Shown: positions 24,543 through 33,390 of the stretch, piece after piece
How positions within the stretch are numbered: position 1 is the stretch's first letter
Layout of the letters: each line of letters opens with the position of its first letter
Source of the DNA: JAWXUU01 sp044426085
GTDB taxonomy: Bacteria; Bacillota; Clostridia; Christensenellales; CAMQZB01
DNA length: 64,000 bases
Direction: 5' to 3'
NCBI GenBank assembly: GCA_044426085.1
Contig: JAWXUU010000005.1
Location: forward strand, 62,001-126,000
Made by a program: the position numbers and the translations under genes
The notes under the pieces: model-generated
Databases searched by the model: none
Told to the model about the DNA's origin: nothing
What the model saw: only the letters and a program-made list of their open reading frames with translations

Positions 24543-26461
24543 AAACAGTAACAAAAGTATGCGCAGAACTCGCGGGTGTAGACTTTTCCAAAGATGAAAG
24601 TTTCGTGTCTGATAGAAGGTCGCCAATGATGGTGAATATGTATAAAGACTACAATCAAACATTCAACACTGCGGTGGAAACTCGCCCAGGATTTCGCCTT
24701 GAAAAGCCCTTTGAAGATGGAATAACAAACGCGTTTGCATCAAAGAATTTAGATGATTGCTTGTTTGTTCATTCGGATGGCGTGATATATCTTTATCGCG
24801 AAGAAAACGAAAAGATGTTTCTTGCAGACTGCGAAAAAACCCCTTATTTTGTGGACTTTTTCGGGCGAATAATCGCCTATGCGGGAAGCGAGATTTTCGG
24901 CTTTCAGTTTGAACAGGTGGATGAAGATGGCGAAGTTTCCGACCTTTCTGAAAGCGACGGATATATTTCCACCAAAAACCTTGGCGATGATATTTATATG
25001 CACGTTTTTAACGAGATGGAAAGGGCGTTTGTGCCACTTACTTATATGATAGCACGCGACGGCACAGTCACGGAATATCAAGGCATAAACCTTCTCACGG
25101 GGAAACAGCGAAACTATTTTCAAGTGGACGGCTCAACAAAAGATTTAACCCTTATCCCATACGCGCCAGATGGTGATTGTGAAATCCTTTCTGTGCTTGT
25201 TTCGGGAGTTGAAACAACTGCGTACACAGTTTATGAAAATGTTCTCACGCTCAGTTCAACACCCGCCGATATGACAGAAATTGAAATCACTTATTATCAA
25301 GAAGTGGATAACGCAATTGCAAATTGCAATGTGTTTTATTGCTTTGACGAACGCGTGTTTGCGGGGGGATATGGCGACGGGTATTTTTGGTCGGGACTTT
25401 CCGACCCAACGTATTTTCCCGTGCTTGCTTATGAAGGGATAGATAACGGCCCAGTGACAGGGTTTTTCCAAGTGTCGTCGAATCTTTTGGTGACGTCGGA
25501 AAACCAAACGTGCATTTGTTCCACTGTGCTAACAGAGGTGGAAACGCTTCCAAAAACCTATCCAAACTATGCCATTTCAAACACTTATGGTGGCAAGGTT
25601 TGCGGAGATTTTCTAAACGACCCAGTGGTGCTTACAAACTATGGTCTTATGGGCATTTCAAGTGTGGATTACTACGGCGAAAGAAACCTTTTTCCAAGGT
25701 CTACACTCGTGAATGGCAGGCTGACAAACGAATCTGACCTGCAAAATGCCAGCATGTGTTTATACCGCGAATATTTGGTTATTGCGGTTAATGGCAACAT
25801 ATATATGGCGAATTCGCGCGAGACAATAGACACCGATACCGACTTTGAATACGAGTGGTATTATTGGACGGATATCGGGGCGGAAGAAGACGGGATTTTC
25901 TTTCCGGCAACGAAGATTTTTCAAAACAACGACAGACTGCTTTTTGTGACGGAAAACGGATACGTGGGAATTTTCAACACCGATATGCTTAAGCCAATAT
26001 ACGGCGGAGAGCAAGGTGGCGAGCTGGTTTCCTACGCATATGCCGACGATGTTGCAACGGTTTCTGATGGCGAAGTGGTTCTTTCAAAAAAGGCAATCTT
26101 TTCCTGTTATGTGACAACGCTTGACGACTTTGGTTTTCGAGCCTTTCGCAAAAACAGCCGAAAGGTGGGCAACCTTTGCGATTTGAAAGCCTTTTCGCAC
26201 ACAAAGTGTAAAATAAGGGCGAGATCATCAACTTCAACTTTCAACGATGTTGGGTCTTATATTGGGGATTATATGGACTTTTCCGATGTGGATTTTAGCA
26301 ATTTCACATTCAGCACGTCAGACCTAGCAACGTTTTTTTTCAAGCCGTCGCTAAAGAAATTCCAAAAGAGTCAACTTATGTTGTATTCCGACGAACTTTA
26401 TAAGCCTTTTGGCGTTCTTGGTATTTATCAAGAAGTGGAAGTTTTGGGATACGCAAAATAA
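24539..26461 (+). CDS. Putative tail hub / packaged-DNA stabilisation protein
   Basis: 640 residues, mostly beta. The N-terminal segment SPMMVNMYKDYNQTFNTAVETRPGF matches the start of podovirus stabilisation and tubular proteins (residues that end in R-x-R-P-G-h), which close the portal after packaging. The body alternates short strands with many aromatics (for example FFGRIIAYAGSEIFGFQF, VFYCFDERVFAGGYGDGYFWSG), suggesting a beta-propeller. Function is inferred from these patterns and the position after the connector. Confidence 0.6.
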   Translation: MKTVTKVCAELAGVDFSKDESFVSDRRSPMMVNMYKDYNQTFNTAVETRPGFRLEKPFEDGITNAFASKNLDDCLFVHSDGVIYLYREENEKMFLADCEKTPYFVDFFGRIIAYAGSEIFGFQFEQVDEDGEVSDLSESDGYISTKNLGDDIYMHVFNEMERAFVPLTYMIARDGTVTEYQGINLLTGKQRNYFQVDGSTKDLTLIPYAPDGDCEILSVLVSGVETTAYTVYENVLTLSSTPADMTEIEITYYQEVDNAIANCNVFYCFDERVFAGGYGDGYFWSGLSDPTYFPVLAYEGIDNGPVTGFFQVSSNLLVTSENQTCICSTVLTEVETLPKTYPNYAISNTYGGKVCGDFLNDPVVLTNYGLMGISSVDYYGERNLFPRSTLVNGRLTNESDLQNASMCLYREYLVIAVNGNIYMANSRETIDTDTDFEYEWYYWTDIGAEEDGIFFPATKIFQNNDRLLFVTENGYVGIFNTDMLKPIYGGEQGGELVSYAYADDVATVSDGEVVLSKKAIFSCYVTTLDDFGFRAFRKNSRKVGNLCDLKAFSHTKCKIRARSSTSTFNDVGSYIGDYMDFSDVDFSNFTFSTSDLATFFFKPSLKKFQKSQLMLYSDELYKPFGVLGIYQEVEVLGYAK

Positions 26462-26493
26462 AAGAAATGTCAAAAAAATTTAAAGGAGATAAA

Positions 26494-27213
26494 ATGAATC
26501 AACAAAATAACAAAATGAATATGTCGCAAGAAGATTTGCGAAACGAAGTGCTCAAAAGCGGTCTTTGCAACGAACTTATGGGTGGATTGCTTGATGAAAA
26601 CGGCAATCTGCCACAAGTTGGTGGCGGAAATCAAGGTATGCAAGGAATGCAAGGTCAAGGCATGCAAAATATGCAAGGTGGGGGTATGCAAGGAATGCAA
26701 GGTCAAAACATGCAAGGTGGGGGAATGCAAGGCATGCAATCTCCGCCAAAGTCGGAAGAAGAGATTGTCGCATTCATTGAAAACTGCAGGGCAAATTGCA
26801 AACAAGATGAAATCACAATACAATCGCTTTTGTGCAAGGTTTATGACCTTATTCAAAAGGAAAAAAGGCTTGTTGAAGTTATCAATTCCTACAAGCAAAA
26901 GGGGTTTGGAAGACAGATGCCACAAATGCAAATGCAAGGCTACGGCACGCCTATGCAAGGATACGGTATGCAAGGTTATGGCATGCAAATGCCTATGCAA
27001 GGATACGCAATGCCAACGCAAAGCTATGGAACGCAAAGCTATGGAATGCAAAGTGGTGGGGAAGAAAATTTCAACATGCCAAAATCAACTGGAAGCACTC
27101 GCCAAACAATAAAGGATCGTCAGTTCATTCCAAAATCCCAAGCAATGCAAATGTCGCGTGACGAAATTCGCGAAAATTTTGATTTGATAGATAAGTCAAG
27201 AAAGGAGTGGTGA
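26494..27213 (+). CDS. Met/Gln/Gly-rich low-complexity phage protein
   Basis: 239 residues. Two low-complexity blocks, GMQGMQGQ-type repeats at about 45-90 and MQGYGMQ-type repeats at about 145-190, flank a helical block (EEEIVAFIENCRANCKQDEITIQSLLCKVYDLIQKEKRL). The composition resembles prion-like or condensate-forming sequences. AAAGGAG precedes the ATG at 26494; an ATG at 26467 lies before this ribosome-binding site and is less likely. A scaffold or internal virion role is possible but unproven. Confidence 0.7.
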   Translation: MNQQNNKMNMSQEDLRNEVLKSGLCNELMGGLLDENGNLPQVGGGNQGMQGMQGQGMQNMQGGGMQGMQGQNMQGGGMQGMQSPPKSEEEIVAFIENCRANCKQDEITIQSLLCKVYDLIQKEKRLVEVINSYKQKGFGRQMPQMQMQGYGTPMQGYGMQGYGMQMPMQGYAMPTQSYGTQSYGMQSGGEENFNMPKSTGSTRQTIKDRQFIPKSQAMQMSRDEIRENFDLIDKSRKEW

Positions 27214-27214
27214 T

Positions 27215-28921
27215 ATGCCAATAGAAGATTATAAACTCAAATCCTCCGATTATGAAGGCAACAGAATTGCCGACCTTTCGGACAGACCAACCGACACAGA
27301 TATGGAAGGTGGCGACGGACTGAGTGCGAGTATGTTGAAAGCTTGTTTCGATTATATTCCAATCAATGTGCTTGGCGAACAAAAACTCAACGGACTTATT
27401 GATTATCTTCTCACTGGTGATTTTGCAAGTGAATTTCCAATGGATAACGCAAGCGGGAATGTTTCCACGCTTGCGGAATCAATCGCGGAAAAGATTGCAA
27501 GCACCAACGTGAAGTTTATAAGGATAAATTCCGATAAGGTTTTGGAAACGTCAACCGACGGCGAAACTTGGGAAGCAACTGGCTCTTCTGGTCACATCAT
27601 ATTGAATGACGAAGGGGAGGAGATAACTCAACGTTCGCGTTTGCAATTCAAAACTGTTGATGTTTATGACGAAGGCGATGTGACTGTTGTGGAATGCTTG
27701 AAAGGCGACCAAGGCGAAAAAGGCGACACTGGCGAAAAAGGTGACACAGGTGACACGGGCAACACGGGAAATCAAGGCGAGCGTGGCTACGCACTTGTTC
27801 CAACAGTATCTGAAACGGGTGATATTTCGTGGGCGGTTTCCGAAACGGCAACAATCCCAACGGCAAGAAACATTCAAGGTCCACAAGGTTCGCAAGGCAT
27901 ACAAGGCGTTCAAGGCGTCGCGGGGTCGCAAGGCATGCAGGGCATTCAAGGTCCAAGTGGTGTTCAAGGTGTGCAAGGCGAAAAGGGTGACACCGGTGAA
28001 ACGGGCACAACGGGGCCACAAGGATCGCAAGGGGTGCAAGGCATTCAAGGTTATCAAGGTGAAAAAGGTGACGACGGCGAAGACGGAAGAAGCTTTTCTA
28101 TTGCGGATATATATGCCACGTTATACGACTTGAAATCAGCGCTGCCAAACGGTGACGAAAATGCCTATCAAGTGACATCAGAAGATAAAGAAATCTTTAT
28201 TTTCAGCGAACTTGAAAACGATTGGGAAAGTCTTGGTGCACTTCAAGGTGTTCAAGGCGAGCAAGGTGTTCAAGGCGAACAAGGGCCTCAAGGTGAACAG
28301 GGCGAACAAGGTTTGCAAGGTGCAACGGGGGCTCAAGGTATTCAAGGTCCAGAAGGCATTCAAGGTCCAGAAGGTGCTCAAGGGTCTCAGGGGCTTCAAG
28401 GTGAAACAGGTCCTGCGGGGCTTTCGGCATACGAACATGCTCTTAATGGTGGCTACACAGGCACTCAAGAAGAATATGAAATTGACATTGCAAATATCGG
28501 TGCCTACGCGCTTGAGGCTGACCTTGTAACCCTTCAAGGCTCTGGGTATGTTTCAACGGAAAACGTGCACGCAAATGCCCTTGCGATATCAGAAAAAGCG
28601 TCGCAAGAAGATTTGAACTCGGTATCGGCTGTGGCTGTTGCAAAGGTGGGAAAGTCGACATATCAAACGGCAACGCTTTATGCAGACACTTGGAGTGGCA
28701 CAGATGCCCCATTTGGTTATTCCCTTGCTGTTTCAGGTGTGACGGCAACTTCAAATCAAGAACTTTTGCCAAGTCTTTCAATAACGGTAGACCAGCTTGA
28801 ATATTTGCAAGTTGCAAATGTGCAAGATGCAGGGCAATCGGACGGTGCAATAAGTCTTTATGCTTGGGGGGATAAGCCAGAAGTGGATATCCCAATAAGA
28901 ATTATTTTGAGAGGTGACTAG
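27215..28921 (+). CDS. Collagen-like phage fibre protein
   Basis: 568 residues with three Gly-x-y triple-helix blocks: about 162-190 (GEKGDTGEKGDTGDTG), 221-291 (GPQGSQGIQGVQG) and 342-402 (GVQGEQGVQGEQGPQG). Between them are modules common in phage and surface fibres of gut Firmicutes (YALVPTVSETGDISWAVS; LSAYEHALNGGYTGTQEEYE). It probably forms a trimeric fibre on the particle. AAAGGAG precedes the start and the next gene begins directly after the stop. Confidence 0.85.
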   Translation: MPIEDYKLKSSDYEGNRIADLSDRPTDTDMEGGDGLSASMLKACFDYIPINVLGEQKLNGLIDYLLTGDFASEFPMDNASGNVSTLAESIAEKIASTNVKFIRINSDKVLETSTDGETWEATGSSGHIILNDEGEEITQRSRLQFKTVDVYDEGDVTVVECLKGDQGEKGDTGEKGDTGDTGNTGNQGERGYALVPTVSETGDISWAVSETATIPTARNIQGPQGSQGIQGVQGVAGSQGMQGIQGPSGVQGVQGEKGDTGETGTTGPQGSQGVQGIQGYQGEKGDDGEDGRSFSIADIYATLYDLKSALPNGDENAYQVTSEDKEIFIFSELENDWESLGALQGVQGEQGVQGEQGPQGEQGEQGLQGATGAQGIQGPEGIQGPEGAQGSQGLQGETGPAGLSAYEHALNGGYTGTQEEYEIDIANIGAYALEADLVTLQGSGYVSTENVHANALAISEKASQEDLNSVSAVAVAKVGKSTYQTATLYADTWSGTDAPFGYSLAVSGVTATSNQELLPSLSITVDQLEYLQVANVQDAGQSDGAISLYAWGDKPEVDIPIRIILRGD

Positions 28922-29815
28922 ATGGCAAATATAATAAAATTTGGCGGTGGCGCTGGTGGGTATAACAAGCTGAAAATTGTCGTGCCAGATGGCGCAACCG
29001 AAGTGAAGTGCTACAGACTGGACGAAAGCGATGGAAGTATCGTGAGGGAACTTAGTGATGGTGCAACGCTCAGGGCAGGTTGGATACTAAAAACATTCGC
29101 CACGCCAGACACAATTGAAAGCAATGTGTATGTAGTGCCAGAACTTGATGTGAATTTTGTGGTTACCGCAGGTGACAGATTGTGGGAAGGCATAGTTGAA
29201 CTTGTTGAAAAAGGTATTGTTGAAAATGTATATGAAGTAGGCGATACAATTTCTTTCACTTGCACTGATGATTGGACAGGATATGCAACTATCATGGGCT
29301 TCAATCACGATGAAAAAAGTGACGGAACTGGTTATGCAGCAGTGACATTTGGAACGGAATATTTGTATCATACAACATATTCTATGTGGAATACCAGTGG
29401 TGCACAGGGTTCGTATCCAAATATGAAGATGGCGTATGAACATTTGCCAGCCATATTGGAAACTCTTCCCGATACGATAAAAGATAATATCAAAACAGTT
29501 GTTAAATCTTCTGAATACTTCAATGGTAACTGTGTTGATACTGACGCTAATTTATGGCTGTTTTCATCAGCGGAAATTGGACTGCATACAGGGGCGGAGG
29601 ATTCCACGCTTTATCCATACTATCGCGACGGTGGAAGTTTGATAAAGAATATATATGGTGCTTCTGCAAGCAATTGGCTCACACGAAGTGCTGTATACAG
29701 TTATAATAGTTCAACAATATACTACTCATCTTGGCTAGGGGTTACAGCAACAGGGACATTGACAATGATTGGCTGTGGCACTTCGGCAGGCGTCAATTTT
29801 GGCTTCTGCTTATAA
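28922..29815 (+). CDS. Putative fibre-tip / receptor-binding protein
   Basis: 297 residues. The N-terminal 100 residues contain a strand-rich listeria-type repeat-like stretch; the C-terminal half resembles DUF6273 / C-type-lectin-like modules: ASNWLTRSAVYSYNSS, then a terminal GVNFGFCL, where family members have W-L-R-S and a final G-[VF]-x-[PF]-x-[FA]-x-[LI]. Such domains sit at fibre ends and bind host surface sugars. It starts in the base after the collagen-like gene's stop, consistent with a shaft and tip pair. No reverse transcriptase or template repeat is nearby. Confidence 0.6.
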   Translation: MANIIKFGGGAGGYNKLKIVVPDGATEVKCYRLDESDGSIVRELSDGATLRAGWILKTFATPDTIESNVYVVPELDVNFVVTAGDRLWEGIVELVEKGIVENVYEVGDTISFTCTDDWTGYATIMGFNHDEKSDGTGYAAVTFGTEYLYHTTYSMWNTSGAQGSYPNMKMAYEHLPAILETLPDTIKDNIKTVVKSSEYFNGNCVDTDANLWLFSSAEIGLHTGAEDSTLYPYYRDGGSLIKNIYGASASNWLTRSAVYSYNSSTIYYSSWLGVTATGTLTMIGCGTSAGVNFGFCL

Positions 29816-29824
29816 GGGGGAAAC

Positions 29825-30376
29825 ATGAAAACAATAATTATAACTGGAAAGCAGTGTTGCGGAAAGCGAACGCTTGCAAACCACATTGCGTATTCTTTGA
29901 AATTTCAGCATGTGTATAAGGTTGCAGTGACGGATGAAACCGACCTTTTCGGGCAGATAGACAGCTATTATTACAGCGAAGTTCAAAATGAAGTTTTCGA
30001 TGATGATATTGGCGATGTTGTGTTTGTGGCGGGCACGCAAAAAGAACTTTTGGGAAGCTACGGTTTTGAAAAGTCTGCTTTTGAAGATGGCGATTATGTG
30101 ATAACTGCAATGCCTTCTCAACTTGAAAGTATCTTTGAATTTTTGGGAAGTGAAAATTGCGTTGTAATATATTTGAATGTCTTAAACAAGCTAGAACGCA
30201 GACACAGGGCGATTGGCGAAGGTGATTTTCGAAACTTGCCTTATTGGACTCGGGAAACTGATGAATCTGCACAATTCGAAGATTTGCAATTTGATTTAGA
30301 ACTTGATAACAAAGATAAAGATACAAGCAAAGTGATAACTCAAATTCAAAGCTTTATAAAAAATAACGGAGGTTAA
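29825..30376 (+). CDS. P-loop protein, nucleotide-kinase-like, altered Walker A
   Basis: 183 residues. The N-terminus IIITGKQCCGKRTLANHIAY has the place and shape of a Walker A loop (G-x4-G-K-T/S), but the Ser/Thr that binds magnesium is Arg, with Thr one position later. The rest follows the guanylate/adenylate kinase outline: a helical lid with basic LERRHRAIGEG and a C-terminal helix. It may be a degenerate kinase or a nucleotide sensor. GGGGG precedes the ATG. It lies inside the structural operon, not in a replication module. Confidence 0.55.
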   Translation: MKTIIITGKQCCGKRTLANHIAYSLKFQHVYKVAVTDETDLFGQIDSYYYSEVQNEVFDDDIGDVVFVAGTQKELLGSYGFEKSAFEDGDYVITAMPSQLESIFEFLGSENCVVIYLNVLNKLERRHRAIGEGDFRNLPYWTRETDESAQFEDLQFDLELDNKDKDTSKVITQIQSFIKNNGG

Positions 30377-30378
30377 AA

Positions 30379-31167
30379 ATGAATAAAAATAACAGAAACT
30401 TTCTCTGGCTTGTCTTGTGCCTTATCTGCGTTGTCGCATTTGTTGCACTTGGCATTTGCAGTGGCGTAAGCCTTGCAAGCGCACAGGAATATGAAGATGC
30501 GACAGTTGAAGATTTGACTGCTGTGGAAACCATAGTTTCAAGCATTTCAGGCTCGACAGATGATATTTCAGCGCAAATAGAGCTGTGGCAAGAGTATATA
30601 GATAAATACATAATGCCAAACGCACTTGCGGTTGTCACGGGGGTAAGCATGGTTTTTGCAGTGTTTTCCAAATTCAAGTATCTTGTGAATCTATATAAGG
30701 AAAACAAGGAGGAATTCGACAGCGAAAAGGAAACGATTTTTGCTGAACTGAAAAGCGAAGTTTCCACAATTATGCAAACTCTTTCGGATGTGAAGCAATC
30801 GACATCAGACACAATAGAAAGCATGCCGATTTCGCAAATTCAAGAAGATTTATCCAAGGCGAAAGAAGCGTTGGAAACAGAAGTCAGCTCCATTCAAGAT
30901 TTCACGAGAATGTTTGAAATCTTTCTCGCGTCAGAAAGAAAGCTTGTCGACACATCATACCTTTCAGCTCAGGATAAGAAAACCATGAAAAAGCTGTTTT
31001 ATGAAGGCGAACAGCTTGCAAAGAAAAACCAAGCAAGCCTTTCGGATGTGTCTGATTTTGTGCTTGCAACAATCGGAAGCACAACGGAAGAAACTTCGCA
31101 AGCAGAAAGTGAAAGCGTGGCAACTGATGGCTCAGAAAACACTCAAACGGCGGTGGTGTCAGCATGA
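30379..31167 (+). CDS. Membrane-anchored coiled-coil protein
   Basis: 262 residues. A hydrophobic N-terminal segment (FLWLVLCLICVVAFVALGICSGVSLASAQ) looks like a signal peptide or anchor. A second, weaker hydrophobic span lies at about 74-95. Beyond is a long helical region with heptad-like Leu/Ile spacing (EEFDSEKETIFAELKSEVSTIMQTL...) and a Ser/Thr-rich tail. GGAGG precedes the start; its stop overlaps the next start. No family recognised. It could be a lysis spanin-like part or an internal head protein. Confidence 0.6.
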   Translation: MNKNNRNFLWLVLCLICVVAFVALGICSGVSLASAQEYEDATVEDLTAVETIVSSISGSTDDISAQIELWQEYIDKYIMPNALAVVTGVSMVFAVFSKFKYLVNLYKENKEEFDSEKETIFAELKSEVSTIMQTLSDVKQSTSDTIESMPISQIQEDLSKAKEALETEVSSIQDFTRMFEIFLASERKLVDTSYLSAQDKKTMKKLFYEGEQLAKKNQASLSDVSDFVLATIGSTTEETSQAESESVATDGSENTQTAVVSA

Positions 31168-31580
31168 AAAGAAAGCAACTAACATTTCACGTAATGGCGT
31201 TTATCTTGTCGATTTTGCCACTTGTGGTGCATCTTGGGTTGAATTATGAATACTATTTCACTCAGGTGGATAAAAGTTATGGCGTTGGGTTATTTTTGGT
31301 GATAATCATCTTGATTTACGCACTAAAAGATAAGTTTGCCCAGCTGTTTTGTCACAATGCACAAATGAAAATTTCGCTGTTTTTGCTGATTTTGTTCTGG
31401 TGTGTTTCTAAGGTTTATTCCGAAGTGATACTTCTTGCGTTTTTGTCTTTTGTGGGCAGTGTGCTTTCTGTTCCGCTCACAATTCTCGCAAAAAAGCAAG
31501 CGGGCAAAATCAAAAAAGCTCATCAAATCGACGTGACAAGGGAAGCCCTTGAAGGGGTTATTTCTATCAATAAGAAATAA
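31164..31580 (+). CDS. Phage-cluster membrane protein with about four helices
   Basis: 138 residues with hydrophobic spans at about 7-28, 42-56, 70-85 and 88-106 and a basic C-terminal tail (KKQAGKIKKAHQIDVTREALEG). The size and topology are holin-compatible, but the basic soluble tail and lack of a neighbouring endolysin do not support lysis specifically. It is translationally coupled to the gene before it. No family recognised. Confidence 0.6.
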   Translation: MKRKQLTFHVMAFILSILPLVVHLGLNYEYYFTQVDKSYGVGLFLVIIILIYALKDKFAQLFCHNAQMKISLFLLILFWCVSKVYSEVILLAFLSFVGSVLSVPLTILAKKQAGKIKKAHQIDVTREALEGVISINKK

Positions 31581-31589
31581 GGAGAAGCA

Positions 31590-32459
31590 ATGAGAAATAT
31601 TTTCAGAAACAAAACACTACTTCTAGAAACGCTGTATTTTATTGTGATTGCCGCAATAATCATGGTTGTCACGCTGATAAACTTCACCGAGGCAACGTTT
31701 GAACTTTCGAGGCTGAAAGATGATTATTTTTGGTTTCAATATTCGCTCACTCTTATTTTGGGGCTTTCAACATTCTTTTTATCAAGCCAATGCGGAAAGA
31801 TAAAAAAGAAGAAATCCCCAGAAGTTGCAAGGGTGCAAAACGAACTTTCAACATATTTTTCATATATTTCTTCAAACGACGGACTTTATTCTAAGCTAAA
31901 GGAATATTTGAAAAAGGAAAACGAAAATCGCAAGTGCGAACTTTATGTGGCGTGGCTCAAGAAAAAGCGTGAAAAAACGCGAAGTCAAAAAAAGATTGAC
32001 TATTATGACAAGCGGATTGAAAACGCAAAAGCGGAATCGGAATTTGCAAATATCAAGTTCACCAAAAAGACAATCAACTTGATTTTTTCGGGATTTTCCA
32101 CAAAGGACGAAGACGAGCTTCTGACGTATCGCGGAAACGAACAAATGGCGGAATTTTTGATACCTGCAATTTTTTCGGGGCTACTGATAACGGCAATCAC
32201 GCTTGCGTTTGTTTTGAACTTCACGGAAATTTCAGCGGAAGCTGTTATCAATCTTTGCACCAGATTGGTTTGTATTGGCTCTTATATTTTGAAAGGCAAT
32301 GCCTACAGTGAATATTCCGTTGGCACAATTTATTTATCCGCTCTTGAAAACAGAAAAGGCGTGGTGCAGTGCTTTTTCGACGAGATTGGATACAACATAA
32401 CAATAAAAGAAAATCCGTATTATATGTTCTACGGAGAAAAGGAGGATAACACAAAATGA
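31590..32459 (+). CDS. Phage-cluster membrane protein with long cytoplasmic loop
   Basis: 289 residues. Two hydrophobic spans near the N-terminus (about 12-32, 47-66), a highly charged helical loop (about 70-185, rich in Lys, Arg and Glu), then two spans (about 188-208, 215-236) and a short tail. The pattern, a large soluble helical insert between membrane hairpins, is not one I recognise. AAGGAG precedes the start. It overlaps the next start by four bases. Confidence 0.6.
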   Translation: MRNIFRNKTLLLETLYFIVIAAIIMVVTLINFTEATFELSRLKDDYFWFQYSLTLILGLSTFFLSSQCGKIKKKKSPEVARVQNELSTYFSYISSNDGLYSKLKEYLKKENENRKCELYVAWLKKKREKTRSQKKIDYYDKRIENAKAESEFANIKFTKKTINLIFSGFSTKDEDELLTYRGNEQMAEFLIPAIFSGLLITAITLAFVLNFTEISAEAVINLCTRLVCIGSYILKGNAYSEYSVGTIYLSALENRKGVVQCFFDEIGYNITIKENPYYMFYGEKEDNTK

Positions 32460-33253
32460 GTACAGACACTTCATATTCATCATCATTTCACACGGCAAAT
32501 CCATACGAAGCTTATCCAAGCAGTGTTTTTGATAGCGATGAAAAGGAAACAACAACCACAGAAACAACCGAAACGGCAAGCGACTATGTCACTCTTGCTG
32601 TAAGGTCAACAAGTTCATATCTTGAAGAACTTGAAGCGCAAGCGGAAGCTCAGGCTGCCGCAATACTTGAACAGTATGAAATTGCAAAGGCTTCAGCTTA
32701 TGAAGACATGAACAATTCAATTTCTCTTTCTCAGCAAGAGTATTTGAAAAACACAAACCCTTATGGCGTGCTAAGCGAAAACCTTTCGTCTTATGGCTTC
32801 GACAGCACTGGCGGATATTCCGTTTCAAACGCGCAATCAAGTTATGCAAACTATATCAACTCGCAAAACAGTGCGAACAGTGCGTATAGCGATGCGGTCA
32901 CGGACCTAGCGGTAAGCGCCATTGATTCTCAACTTGAAAACAGCTATTTTTATACCGACATAACAGCGGATCTCATGGGGGATATGCAATCGATTTATAG
33001 TCAGCTTGTTTCAAGTTCCGACAGTTCTAGCAGTGAATATCAAGAAAACATCTTGTCGGCGCTTGAGTTTGTTGAAACGCTTTATAACGTGTCGCCAACC
33101 AAGGTGACGGCGGATAATGCCGATCTGCAAGCGTATATCGAAAAGATATACGGCGTGACGGGGGATGACTACACTTTCATCGTCGATTCTGTCTTGAACC
33201 TTTTGGGCTCGTACGGCTTTGTTGAAAATGATTTTTGGAATCAGTTTGAATAG
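32456..33253 (+). CDS. Ser/Tyr-rich protein, putative ejection or scaffold protein
   Basis: 265 residues, acidic, with a disordered Ser/Thr N-terminus, a helical Ala/Glu/Gln segment (YLEELEAQAEAQAAAILEQYEIAKASAYEDM) and a polar Ser/Asn/Tyr-rich middle (STGGYSVSNAQSSYANYINSQNSANSAYSDAV). No Cys and few Lys. Such composition is typical of internal or tail-associated phage proteins. Last gene of the operon before the terminator. Function unknown. Confidence 0.6.
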   Translation: MSTDTSYSSSFHTANPYEAYPSSVFDSDEKETTTTETTETASDYVTLAVRSTSSYLEELEAQAEAQAAAILEQYEIAKASAYEDMNNSISLSQQEYLKNTNPYGVLSENLSSYGFDSTGGYSVSNAQSSYANYINSQNSANSAYSDAVTDLAVSAIDSQLENSYFYTDITADLMGDMQSIYSQLVSSSDSSSSEYQENILSALEFVETLYNVSPTKVTADNADLQAYIEKIYGVTGDDYTFIVDSVLNLLGSYGFVENDFWNQFE

Positions 33254-33263
33254 CTAAAACGGC

Positions 33264-33298
33264 AAAAGTCAGCAATTTTTTTGCTGACTTTTTGTCTT
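33264..33298 (+). terminator. Terminator closing the phage operon
   Basis: AAAAGTCAGCAA (33264-33275) pairs with TTGCTGACTTTT (33281-33292), followed by TGTCTTTT. It separates the phage genes from ispG. Confidence 0.9.
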
Positions 33299-33312
33299 TT
33301 ATTAAAAGTCAA

Positions 33313-33341
33313 TTTACAAATGCAAATAAGTGTGGTATTAT
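33313..33341 (+). promoter_or_regulatory. Promoter of ispG
   Basis: TTTACA at 33313-33318 and TATTAT at 33336-33341 with a 17-base spacer. Its presence means ispG no longer depends on an upstream isoprenoid operon. Confidence 0.75.
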
Positions 33342-33390
33342 GTTATTAATAATGTGGTGCACTTATAAAAAGTGTCAGAAAGGGGAAATC

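Noticed and set aside
26582..27112. A 176-codon frame overlapping the Met/Gln/Gly-rich gene, giving a Lys/Cys-rich product
   Set aside because: It is the shifted reading of the CAAGGCATG-type repeats; it lacks a ribosome-binding site, while the chosen frame has AAAGGAG and a regular operon position.
28922..29815. Diversity-generating retroelement acting on the fibre-tip gene
   Set aside because: The C-terminus resembles lectin-type variable proteins, but no reverse transcriptase, template repeat or adenine-biased hypervariable block was found nearby.
16238..33390. Attachment-site direct repeats flanking the phage cluster
   Set aside because: I compared the sequences near both ends by eye and found no convincing shared core; without an integrase or tRNA target the boundaries cannot be fixed.
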